This document shows positions 1 to 8,700 of a DNA stretch of 11,011 nt, one piece after another (the first letter of the stretch is position 1; each line of letters begins with the position of its first letter). The notes below the pieces were generated by a model that made no database searches, was not told the DNA's origin, and was given only the letters and a program-made list of their open reading frames with translations. Both the position numbers and the translations under genes were made by a program. The stretch comes from CAIKZJ01 sp964626015 (GTDB taxonomy: Bacteria; Bacteroidota; Ignavibacteria; Tepidaquicellales; Tepidaquicellaceae), in contig CAZVCC010000078.1 in NCBI GenBank assembly GCA_964626015.1, positions 1 through 11,011 of the forward strand. Direction: 5' to 3'.

Positions 1-143
1 GTCAATAAAACAATCCACATGCCGAAGATAATCAATAAATAAAAAGTTAATTGAACGCGGATTTTCTCTGATGAAAGCAGGTTTTCAATGATTTTTCTGA
101 ACTGTATTCATTATTTCATTAATGTTAATTGTGATATATGAAA

Positions 144-160
144 GAATGCCCGGGGCATTC
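144..160. repeat. 17-bp near-perfect palindrome (8-1-8)
   Basis: GAATGCCC and GGGCATTC are exact reverse complements separated by a single G. The centre is too small for a stable full-length RNA hairpin loop, so a DNA-level role such as binding of a dimeric regulator is at least as likely. It lies about 140 bp upstream of the hmgA promoter candidate, which is distant for a simple repressor of hmgA. Confidence 0.6.
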
Positions 161-192
161 AATATCGGTAGAGGAGAAATTATAAATAAATA

Positions 193-212
193 GAATGCCT
201 TTTTAGGTATTC
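193..212. repeat. Hairpin, 8-bp stem with TTTT loop
   Basis: GAATGCCT (193-200) pairs with AGGTATTC (205-212) with one G-T wobble around a TTTT loop. The left arm repeats the GAATGCC of the palindrome at 144-160. No T-run follows on the plus strand. On the minus strand the sequence after the hairpin is T/A-rich, so a weak terminator reading leftwards is possible. Confidence 0.45.
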
Positions 213-299
213 CATATTCATATTAACAAATTGTAGATAATTGTGATACAACAGAACCATTTAAATATACACTGAAATGTGGAGTTCTATGAATTTATT

Positions 300-329
300 T
301 TTACATAAAATTATTTCGTGAAATATAAT
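300..329 (+). promoter_or_regulatory. Candidate sigma70 promoter of hmgA
   Basis: TTTACA (300-305, five of six matches to the -35 consensus) is followed after 18 bp by TATAAT (324-329, a perfect -10). Transcription would start near 336 and give an AU-rich leader of roughly 35 nt before the ATG at 370. In AT-rich DNA such matches also arise by chance, but the location and quality are good. Confidence 0.55.
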
Positions 330-369
330 GTTATAGTAATTATCTTGTATTAATTAAAAATTAATTATT

Positions 370-1524
370 ATGCCGTTTTATCATAAACTTGGAAAGATAC
401 CTCAGAAGAGGCACACACAGTTCCGCCAGCCGGACGGTTCACTTTACAAAGAGGAGCTTTTTTCAACTATTGGCTTTGACAGTATTCTTACGAATGCTTA
501 CCATATTTATTCGCCGGCAAAAATAGACTCGATTGATAAAGAAGTTGTTGACCTTACTCCTCAGGAATGGTCGGATGCAGGCTTGAGGCCTTATCATTTT
601 AAAACAAAGGACACTCCTTTTAAGTCAGACTTTGTTTTTGGAAGAAACCAGATTATGTATAACAGCGATGTAATAATGAGCACTTGCCGTCCCGAATCGC
701 AGACAGATTTTTTCTACAAGAATGCAACATGTGATGAGCTTATTTTTGTCCATGAAGGCGAAGGTACACTTGAAACGAATCTTGGTGTGTTGAGTTTTTT
801 CAAAGGCGACTATCTTGTGATTCCGAGAAGCATCATATACAGATTAGTTCACAAGTCTCCGCTGCGTCTGCTGATATTTGAAGCTGCAGGACCAATCACT
901 ACCCCGAAAAGATACCGCAATGAGTTTGGTCAGCTGCTCGAACATTCACCTTACTGTGAGCGCGATATAAGAGTCCCGCAAGAGCTCAAAACATATTCGG
1001 GAAAAGGGGATTATGTTGTTAAGATAAAGAAGGAGAATAAAGTGCATTCCGTACACTACGATTATCATCCGTTTGATATTATTGGTTACGATGGTTACTA
1101 CTTTCCCTGGATTTTTAATATAGACGATTTTATGCCTATAACGGGAAAGATTCACATGCCTCCGCCGATTCATCAGACTTTTGACGGACCGGGTTTTGTC
1201 GTTTGTTCGTTTGTTTCACGCTTGCTTGACTACCATCCTCTTGCGGTTACGGTTCCTTACAATCACAGCAACATAGACAGCGATGAAATGCTTTACTATG
1301 CCGACGGCAATTTCTTCAGTAGAAGGGGAATTGATTATGCCTCTATAAGCCTGCATCCCGGGGGGCTTACTCACGGACCGCATCCCGGCACTGTTGAGGC
1401 GGCGCTCGGCAAGCTTGAGACGGTTGAAACCGCAGTTATGATGGATACTTTCCGTCCTTTAAAGCTGACGGATTACGTTAAACAGATTAACGATGCTGGT
1501 TACTATTTAAGCTGGAAAGATTAG
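370..1524 (+). CDS. hmgA: Homogentisate 1,2-dioxygenase (short form)
   Basis: Fe(II)-dependent cytosolic dioxygenase that opens the ring of homogentisate with O2 to give 4-maleylacetoacetate in tyrosine/phenylalanine catabolism. The 384-residue product carries the N-terminal 'KLGKIPQKRHTQFR' region and a cupin-type beta-barrel segment around residues 122-160 ('HEGEGTLETNLG', 'GDYLVIPRS'). The C-terminal active-site block contains PYNH (His299), SDEM (Glu306) and THGPHPG (His335). By alignment by eye with human HGD (His335, Glu341, His371), His299, Glu306 and His335 are the likely iron ligands. The His-to-Glu spacing is one residue longer than in the human enzyme. At 384 residues it is shorter than the human form (445) and the Pseudomonas form. 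The ATG at 370 has no Shine-Dalgarno sequence before it, only A/T-rich leader. No other gene of the pathway (hydroxyphenylpyruvate dioxygenase, fumarylacetoacetase) is in the window. It converges on the receiver gene downstream. Confidence 0.9.
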   Translation: MPFYHKLGKIPQKRHTQFRQPDGSLYKEELFSTIGFDSILTNAYHIYSPAKIDSIDKEVVDLTPQEWSDAGLRPYHFKTKDTPFKSDFVFGRNQIMYNSDVIMSTCRPESQTDFFYKNATCDELIFVHEGEGTLETNLGVLSFFKGDYLVIPRSIIYRLVHKSPLRLLIFEAAGPITTPKRYRNEFGQLLEHSPYCERDIRVPQELKTYSGKGDYVVKIKKENKVHSVHYDYHPFDIIGYDGYYFPWIFNIDDFMPITGKIHMPPPIHQTFDGPGFVVCSFVSRLLDYHPLAVTVPYNHSNIDSDEMLYYADGNFFSRRGIDYASISLHPGGLTHGPHPGTVEAALGKLETVETAVMMDTFRPLKLTDYVKQINDAGYYLSWKD

Positions 1525-1536
1525 TTAGAAAGTATT

Positions 1537-1584
1537 GCAGCTGCATTACATACTTTAAAACAGAAGTATGTTATTTGCAGCTGC
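1537..1584. terminator. Inverted repeat at the hmgA/receiver convergence, possible bidirectional terminator
   Basis: ACATACTT (1548-1555) pairs perfectly with AAGTATGT (1564-1571) around an 8-nt loop. Outside this, GCAGCTGC (1537-1544) pairs with GCAGCTGC (1577-1584) after small unpaired bulges of 3 and 5 nt. The structure starts 12 bp after the hmgA stop and overlaps the stop and last codons of the receiver gene, so it could end both converging transcripts. There is no clear T-run on either side, so classical intrinsic termination is uncertain. Confidence 0.5.
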
Positions 1585-1899
1585 TATGAATTCTTTCTTT
1601 GTCATGATGCTGTCGCATCCGATTTCGAAGAGCTGTTTTTTAATTTCGTTTGTTATGTTTGTTGTTACGGAGAAAATTTTTATATTTCTGCTTTGTTCGG
1701 AGCGTCTTGCGTTTTTAATATAAGCGAAACTGTTTTCCGTGTTTGTATCAATGTCGATAATAATCCAGTCTATCTGTCCGTCGTTTTTATTCTCGGTGAT
1801 GGTTATTTGATGGTTCAGCTTTGTGAGTGTAAGCGCTGCAATGTTTAAAAATCCTTTAAAATCTCCGTCATCAGATATCAGCAAAATGTTTCTTGTCAT
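1555..1899 (-). CDS. Stand-alone response-regulator receiver (REC) domain protein
   Basis: A 114-residue CheY-like protein made of one receiver domain with no output domain. It would accept a phosphoryl group from a histidine kinase and signal through protein contacts. The acidic pair Asp10-Asp11 follows strand beta1 ('NILLISDD'). Asp49 in 'IDWIIID' aligns with the phospho-acceptor in the usual 'PDLVLLD' pattern. Thr79 in 'FSVTT' fits the conserved switch Thr/Ser, and Lys101 in 'SIMTKKEF' fits the conserved Lys. The usual Pro after the acceptor and after the Lys are both missing, so the domain is diverged, but all catalytic positions look intact. Its ATG lies 3 nt after the stop of the CBS gene with no Shine-Dalgarno sequence of its own, which suggests one mRNA and translational coupling. 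The cognate kinase is not in the window. The function is unknown beyond the domain. Confidence 0.7.
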   Translation of the reverse strand: MTRNILLISDDGDFKGFLNIAALTLTKLNHQITITENKNDGQIDWIIIDIDTNTENSFAYIKNARRSEQSRNIKIFSVTTNITNEIKKQLFEIGCDSIMTKKEFIAAANNILLF

Positions 1900-1902
1900 A
1901 CA

Positions 1903-2334
1903 TTAACCGTTGTACTGTATGTACGTGTTTAATATGTCAATCTTTTCCTCTTTAAGCTTAACGTCAACCAGCATCATGTCACGCATTGAAACCATACCTA
2001 TCAATGAATTATTCTCAACGACGGGCAGGTGTCTGATTTTTTGTTGTTTCATGATCTGTAATGCGTATTCGATGGTGTCGCTAGCATCGATTACGATTAC
2101 CTCTTTTGTCATCACTTCATCTACCATGGTCTTTTTAAGGTCGAGTTCTTTTACAATGCATCTTCTAAGCAGGTCCCGTTCTGAAAATATTCCAAGCAGA
2201 CCCGAAGAACTGTCAAGCACCGGAACAGCGCCGATATTGTGTAAATCCATATACTTTGTTACGTCGTACACACTCATTCCGGATTTTGCGAATAACAGCC
2301 TTATATCGGTTAAATATTCCTTTAGAGTTTTCAT
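1903..2334 (-). CDS. Twin CBS-domain protein
   Basis: A 143-residue cytosolic protein made of two CBS domains in tandem, a Bateman module that usually binds adenine nucleotides such as AMP, ATP or S-adenosylmethionine and senses energy state. CBS1 spans about residues 14-60 and contains 'IGAVPVLD' and 'GIFSERD' (Ser51, Asp54). CBS2 spans about residues 74-125 and contains 'VMTKEVIVI', 'RHLPVVE' and 'GMVSMRD' (Ser116, Asp119). The S-x-R-D motifs after each GI/GM are the ribose-phosphate-contacting type. A short charged helix ('VKLKEEKIDIL') ends the protein. No catalytic domain is fused, so it should act on a partner. The frame stays open upstream to a GTG at 2463, but the ATG at 2334 has a strong AAGGAG five bases before it and gives the usual length of a twin-CBS protein. 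It is first in an operon with the receiver gene, 3 nt away. Confidence 0.85.
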   Translation of the reverse strand: MKTLKEYLTDIRLLFAKSGMSVYDVTKYMDLHNIGAVPVLDSSSGLLGIFSERDLLRRCIVKELDLKKTMVDEVMTKEVIVIDASDTIEYALQIMKQQKIRHLPVVENNSLIGMVSMRDMMLVDVKLKEEKIDILNTYIQYNG

Positions 2335-2339
2335 GTATT

Positions 2340-2345
2340 CTCCTT
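2340..2345 (-). promoter_or_regulatory. Shine-Dalgarno that sets the CBS gene start
   Basis: Read on the minus strand, AAGGAG sits five bases (AATAC) before the ATG at 2334, inside GAAAGGAG. This is the only strong ribosome binding site seen in the window and it favours the ATG at 2334 over the in-frame GTG at 2463, which has none. Confidence 0.8.
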
Positions 2346-2358
2346 TCTTAATTTCATT

Positions 2359-2387
2359 AAAATAATTAATTAAGCTAATTATTGCAA
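2359..2387 (-). promoter_or_regulatory. Weak candidate promoter of the CBS-receiver operon
   Basis: On the minus strand TTGCAA (2387-2382, four of six) is followed after 17 bp by TATTTT (2364-2359, four of six). The spacing is ideal but both boxes are imperfect in very AT-rich DNA. It would give a leader of about 15-20 nt carrying the Shine-Dalgarno sequence. Confidence 0.3.
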
Positions 2388-2481
2388 GATGCGAAAGGAA
2401 TTTATTTACGTATTTTACCCCATTTCCAAAATCCGATTTTAGATGAATTGACGGATTTGTCACTAAAAAGGTGAGTACTAT

Positions 2482-2525
2482 TTAAGGCTATCTAAAGGCA
2501 AGTTAAAGGCAAGTTAGGGGTAAGT
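2482..2525. repeat. 11-bp direct repeat array, about four units
   Basis: TAAAGGCAAGT occurs twice exactly in tandem (2493-2503 and 2504-2514). It is followed by the variant TAGGGGTAAGT (2515-2525) and preceded by the looser TTAAGGCTATC (2482-2492). The 11-bp period places each unit on the same face of the helix, as in binding sites of OmpR/PhoB-type regulators. It lies about 150-190 bp upstream of the CBS gene start and about 190 bp past the stop of the giant gene, beyond that gene's terminator. Confidence 0.6.
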
Positions 2526-2539
2526 AAAGAATTTTGACA

Positions 2540-2557
2540 AGTGACAAATTTGTCACT
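2540..2557. promoter_or_regulatory. Perfect 18-bp palindrome, candidate operator
   Basis: AGTGACAAATTTGTCACT is its own reverse complement. The half-site context ATTTGTCACTAAAAA (2548-2562) recurs exactly at 2455-2469, 93 bp nearer the CBS gene, giving a full site plus a half-site. The GTGA...TCAC arms recall CRP/FNR-family operators, but the gap is 8 bp rather than the 6 bp of E. coli CRP, so the regulator cannot be named. The most likely controlled gene is the CBS-receiver operon, about 200 bp away. Confidence 0.55.
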
Positions 2558-2633
2558 AAAAACCTCACAAATTTGCGATTTATTATTATTCAAAATTGAG
2601 CCGCTTGTTTTGAGTTGGCTTAACAAACAAAAA

Positions 2634-2651
2634 GGCGGACTTTCGTCCGCC
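2634..2651 (-). terminator. Intrinsic terminator of the giant gene
   Basis: Read on the minus strand, GGCGGAC-GAAA-GTCCGCC forms a 7-bp GC-rich stem closed by a GNRA-type tetraloop and is followed by TTTTTGTTTGTT. The flanks AACAAAC (2622-2628) and GTTTGTT (2657-2663) are also perfect inverted repeats that can lengthen the stem. It lies about 60 bp after the stop codon of the giant gene. A closely similar element follows the next gene at 10857-10874. Confidence 0.9.
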
Positions 2652-2713
2652 CCTTCGTTTGTTGATTATCGCTTTCTTACTTTTGCTTATCCCTGATGCC
2701 TGGCCGCTGTACG

Positions 2714-5700
2714 TTATTTCACAAGCATCATCTTCTTGGTCATTATATAATCCGCAGCAGAAGACTTTGTCATTATCCTGTAGAAGTAAGTACCGCTGGA
2801 AAGGTCAGATGCATTGAACTGAACCGTATAATAACCTGCGGTTCTTGAATCGTTCACAAGCGTCTTTACTTCCCTGCCTGTGATGTCATAAAGTTTAATG
2901 CTTACTTTTGCATCCAAAGGTAATGAGAAGTCAATCTTTGTTACCGGATTGAATGGATTCGGATAGTTCTGACTAAGGTCGAATTTAGTCGGAAGTCCAA
3001 CTTCAACAACGTTTGAAAGGTCATAGTACTCAAAGTGACCATTATTATCAATTTGTTTCAGACGGTAATTGTACTTGCCGCTGTTGAGCTTTTTGTCTTC
3101 AAAAGTATAACTTATTGGTGAAGATGAATTGCCCTTACCCGCGACATATCCTGCTTTTACCCATTGGTTAAGTCCAGAAACACTTCTTTCCACGTCAAAG
3201 CCAGCGTTGTTCATTTCGCTTTCGGTTTTCCAAGTTAGTTTGACATCTCTGCTGTTTACGGAAGATGTAAATGAAGAGAGCTGAACCGGCAGCGGGTTAT
3301 CGCTATCCGTTACAGTAAATGTAGAAAAAGCTGTCAAGCCGAATACTTTAATGGTGTTATTTGTTGTATTTAATTGATACATCCCCGGTCCTGTTCCTTC
3401 AATAAGGTAAGGAGTCCATGTAACACCGTTGTCGTCTGATTTTGCGAGTCTTACCTTTTCTTCAGCGCTTACTGTACCCAGCTGCGACTCTGAATAGGTA
3501 TATGTGATATCATAAGTATATCCCGCACCACCTGTCTGAGTAACGACAAAATAACCGTTCATATACAAAGCCTCTTCTCCGCCTGTTCCCGGAGGAGCGA
3601 CACCCTGATAATAATCAACATTCAGGTTTGTCATACCACCTATATTGCTAAAATTCACATCAAGTACCGGTAAACCGTAGAATGAAACAATATTCTGACC
3701 GACAACTGGTACGAGAGATGCAGGGGTCGGATTAACGCTTGGTTGACCGAACTCATAAGCACCCATATCAGGTGTACCTGCAGGAACTGTTAAAGGTCTC
3801 GGATTTCCTGCGTAATCTGTAGTAATACCTGCTATGTGTGTACCATTGTTATAAACTGTCCAGCTGTTAACATTCGTACCGTCTGGAATCAAGTTCACGT
3901 CTGAAGTGAATGCAGGATTACCTGAGACTGAGTAAGCATCTTTACCCGTTGCAGTTCTCCAGTCGGGTAAGGTTGTTTTATCAGTCTGAACTGATGATTC
4001 GTTAATGTTACCTAAAATAGCAGGAGCACCCGAAGCATAATAATCATTGTAATTAATATTAGTAAATCCCGTGTTCGGTGCGACAGAATATATTGAATAG
4101 CTCTTATCGCCGACTCCTGCAGAATTGTCATACGTATTCACAAAAATATTATTACCTACTTCAATTGCATTTGCACCTGAATTCATTACGCAGAAAGCCG
4201 ATGATAAAGTTGCAGATGCATAACCTGCATAAGTACCATAAAGATTTACAGTGTTATAATAAATATTTGCACCTCCTGTAGCGCCGTCAATTGCAATGCC
4301 TAACACCCAGTATGTACTCGAAGCATCAGAAGTAGCCTGTACATTGTAAATCAAATTATTGTAAACGTTAATATCGCTTGAATTCACACCTGTAGAAAGG
4401 TACAAACCCCTTGCACCGTATCCGCTTGCATGAGAATTAAGCAAACCGCTGATAGAATTATTTGCTATAGTCAAACCACCAGCACCGCCAGCATTTATAC
4501 CATAAGGAGCTGAAGTACCTGATGAAGTAACACCGGAAATTACATTATTTATAATAGTATAGTTATCAATATACCCTGAAGTAACTGCAATCCCTCTTGG
4601 AGCATAGGAACTTGTTCCTGTATAGCTTAAATTTGTAATGTTATTACCTGAAATAGTTCCGTTAAATGTACCTGTAGCAAACCAGACACCCGTGCTTGAT
4701 GTTGTAAGTGTTCCATGTGTAATGTTTGCAATTGTGTTATTTGATACCATTACACTGTTAACGCCCTGAACGTATACAGCAGTTCCTGAAATCGGGTTTA
4801 CTGCTGAATTAATAGTATTATTAGTCACGAGAGTTCCCGAACCGTTTGTTCCTGTCATGATTGCGAGGATGTATAATCCGTGATATGCTTTTTGAATATC
4901 GTTATTCTGAATAGTAATACTATTAAAATATCCTGCGGTACCATCAGCACCATAAACAGTAATAGCTGTACTAGTGTTAACTCCGTTAATAACGTTACAG
5001 TTTTTAATTGTTGTGTTTGTAAGAGGTGTAGTGCCGGTTGAACCGATTCTAATAACCTGCGGAGTTGAAGTACTAAGATTTTCAATTGTTAAGTCTTTTG
5101 TAGTACCCGCAGGAGCGTTTGAACCGTCAATAGTGACATAGCTATTTTTAATCAAGAATATCTGTGATGCTGCTGCCGTGCCTTGAATTAATGCGGTAAC
5201 ACCTACATTAGGTTTAATAGTAACTGTATTTGCTGCAGTCGGCATACTTTCGTTCTGGACATCCACTGTTAACGGGAATGTTTCAGTTGGATATGCTGCA
5301 TCGTTTAGCAAGAATCGCGTTGCCCCGCTAACACCCCTAAGGTTAAGGTCGGCAAGAGCTGCGGTAATAGTAGCATAAATACCATTAACACCATCCGGGA
5401 AATTTAATGACGGGTTATCGCTTCTCTTAACATAGAGATTACCATCATAAATTTTACCGTTTTCCATTGGCACCCATACAACTTCTTCAACTTCAATTAA
5501 TCTTTTGGTAACTGGCTTATCAAGGCTTTCTCCGCTTGTTTCTGTGGATAGAATTCCATTGGAATTGGATTTACTATTGCCTTTTAATTTTACTTCTTTT
5601 TTATTCTGAATTACTTCTTCCTTTGAGCCTTTAATATTCTGAACTTTGGAAGCAATTTCTTCTTCAGCGACAGTTGCGTCGAAAGTTACTTCTTTAATTA

Positions 5701-8700
5701 CTTTCTTCACAACTTTTTCGAAGTAAATATTTTTACCGGAAACCTGATTGAACATAAGTGTACCGACAGTATAATCGCCTGCGAGTGAGGTATTAGAAAT
5801 AGTATAACTATTAGGTGTTGTCGGCGGAGTAGAAACTGCCGGCGGGTTAATAGTAAATCCGCTTGCACCATCTGAAGGTGAAGCACTCACATTCGGTGTT
5901 GGAGCGAGCAAATCCTGAGCGACTATATAATAAGATACCACATCACCGAGAACTACACCCGAGCCGAAAGTAAAAGTGTATTCGTTACCGCTAACGAATG
6001 TACCTGCAACGGAGTTATAAGAGCCGGCGTTAATTTTCCAGTATAAAACCGGCAAACCCGTACCAGATGTTGGAACTCCGGACGCGTCGGTTATATTCGC
6101 AGAAAGAACCCTGTTTCCTGTAGATGCAGTATTTAGCAAAGGGGTATATGCGAAAGATGGACCGCTGTAATCTGCACCCTGTTCATAAGCACCCATACTC
6201 GGATTAGTCCCGCTGCGAGTTATGCCAAGAATGTCTGTTGTTATTCCAACTATTGGAGTACCAGCTGCCAGAACAGGAGAAGTTAGACCAGGCTGCAGAT
6301 TAGTCCCTGAATTAAGTAATGGGTCAAGGTTCAATGAATTATCACCTTCGCCCGACCCTGCTTTCCACGCAGCATACGTAGCCACTTCAGCTGCACCATA
6401 GTATCCAAATGCTGCTCCTGTAGTGTAGTATGCATTGTAATTCAGGTTTGTAAATGTTGTTCCAGTAGGTGCATAAATTGTGTAATTTTTGGGAGATGTA
6501 CCGGATTTTGCGTTGTAGAGAATATTATTCCTAAAATCAATATTCGTAGCAGCTGTAGAAATGTAAATACACATAGAATACAAGCCGGATGCAGTGTTTG
6601 GATGGGTACCTGTCTGGCTTATTGTGTTATAATAGATCTTATAACCGTCGCCACCTACTAATCTCAATCCTACGTTATAAAAATTCGATGTGCTTCCGTA
6701 ATACTGCAAATCATAAATAATGTTATTGTATATTTGATTATTGGAGTTTCCTGTTGCGCTCGAAAAATACATTCCCGTTGCATAGTAAGCAGATGTATTA
6801 GTTTGATTGAACGAATGAATCTTATTATAACTAAAAATAGAATTTGAAACATCAGCAACCAGATACATACCATATTTACCTCCGTTATATATCATGTTAT
6901 AAATTTCATTTTCTGAAACAATTGCCCCGTCCATTCCAGATAAATACATGCCGTATCCAGTTACATAATCTGTTTCTACTGAAGAGCCTATTGAATTACC
7001 CGTAATATTTAATCCTTCCAAAATACCTGAAGCAGCAACACCTCTTGCATAGATTCCATAATATACTTTTGAGATGTTGTTATTCTGTATAGTTAAATTA
7101 TCATTATCTGCACCTGTTCCAGAGGTTGAAATAGAAGCACCTCCAGCAAAAATACCGAATATTGTAGTTACTGAGTTTATTCCGCCAGTAATGATGCAAT
7201 TTCTGATAGCATTATCTGTAGCACCTGCATTAGATCCAAGGCTGATAATTTGAAATACTGCAGAATTTGCAGTTGTACTTGCATTGGTAAAGTTAAGATA
7301 TTTCCCACTTCCTAAAAAACTACCGTCAAAAGTTATTCCGTCAGCACCGTTAAGCCTGATTAAGCCTCCCGTGTAAGTGCCTGAAATTGTTTTTAGAGTA
7401 GCATCGTTAGGCTGGATTGTAATTGTATATATTGCTTCTTCGCTGGTTTGATTCAAAGCTACTGCACCCGTCTCAGTCAAGTCTGATGTAATTTTGATTG
7501 TCAAATTACCAGTAACAACTCGATTATTTATTGCTTTAAAAAGTCCGGACGGAGAATCCTCTGTTAATGATGTGTATGTCTGTCCCGCACCGACTAAAAC
7601 TTCTCCTGTTATCGCACCGAAAATTGTATATTGATTAATAGTACCTGTTAAAGGAAACTCATCTGCAGTTAAATCTACGGTTGTTAACGGTTGTGCAGGG
7701 TTTCCTGAATTAATGGTTACATTATTTATTAAATCCTGAGCAATGACAAAATACTGTATAATTTCACCGTCTGCAATTCCACCACCGTTTAGTATTGAAT
7801 AGTCAATAGTAAAACTGAAGGGAGAACTTCCGCTTGATGTTTCAACCCATTTCCATCCGTCGTCAGTTTCAGTATTACCAGCGTAAGTGTTCGCATCAGT
7901 GGATTTCTTGTAATACACTCTTGGTTTTGTACCCGGGTCTACGCTAACTCCCGACGGGTCGGTAATAGATACGTTACTGAACACCCTTGTGGTTGTTGAT
8001 GCTGAATTTCCAAGCGGTGTATAAGATATTACCGGTCCGGATAGGTCCTGAGGAATTCCTGCGAATTCATCTGCGCCAACGTCGGGTGCTGTTGCAGGAT
8101 ATGATGGGTTATTCGGGTAACCCGGGTTTGGATATCTTGCATTCCCGTCAAAATCGTCGTTAATATTCGGAGTACTAATAGTATTACCTCCGCTTTCCAA
8201 TTGTGTAGCTGTCGCAGGATTAATGTGCAAATCGTACGGTGCGGCTGCAATATTAACAAAATTGGGTAAAGTCGAGAATGAAGAAGCATCTCTTGGAGTT
8301 ACCCTGGCTTTATATGCTGCCATTGTCTGGTCAGAATTTGCGCCGTCGTAGAATATTAAATTTGTCACTGAAGGAGTACCTGCGTATAGGTCGTTATTGT
8401 TTGAAGAGCTGCCAAAATTTACTAAATCTGTTGACGCACTTCTTCTGAAAGCAACAGTAAAACCCGTTCCTGCGGGTGTAGAATTATTAACGATAATATT
8501 ATTCCGCATATCCAGTACAGCAGTCGTTGCTGTTGCGCTTCGTGTGTGATATATACCTGTTGTACCAAAATTTGCTCCGGATGAGGAAGCATTTAAATAA
8601 ACAGTGTTATTATATATTCCGTATGTGGAATTTGCGGAAGTGCTTGAGATTTCAATACCTCTGATAGCATCAGTACCTGCTGCTGTAGTGGCTTTTAAAT

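Larger units (their letters stand above)
1..369. other. Non-coding region upstream of hmgA
   Basis: No reading frame of useful length is visible on either strand; stops are frequent and the stretch is strongly AT-rich. It holds two related inverted repeats (144-160 and 193-212), which share the heptamer GAATGCC, and a promoter-like sequence (300-329) just before hmgA. The gene to the left lies outside the window, so it cannot be told whether the inverted repeats end a neighbouring transcript or act as operators. Confidence 0.7.

Noticed and set aside
946..1173. Minus-strand reading frame of 75 codons inside hmgA
   Set aside because: It lies wholly within a well-supported gene on the other strand, has no recognisable domain and no ribosome binding site.
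1910..2365. Plus-strand reading frame of 151 codons opposite the CBS gene
   Set aside because: It is the antisense of the CBS coding sequence. The minus-strand product has clear CBS motifs and a strong Shine-Dalgarno sequence; this one has neither.
2335..2463. Upstream GTG start giving a 186-residue CBS protein
   Set aside because: The extra 43 residues match no part of a CBS domain, the GTG has no ribosome binding site and it overlaps the half-site repeat. The ATG at 2334 has an ideal AAGGAG.
2540..2557. Canonical CRP site
   Set aside because: The GTGA and TCAC arms are separated by 8 bp rather than 6, so only a generic dimeric-regulator site can be claimed.
4078..8289. Several 67-86 codon frames on both strands inside the giant gene (4078-4281, 4855-5085, 6670-6873, 8029-8289)
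   Set aside because: All are shadows of the repetitive beta-helix coding sequence, with low-complexity, biased translations.
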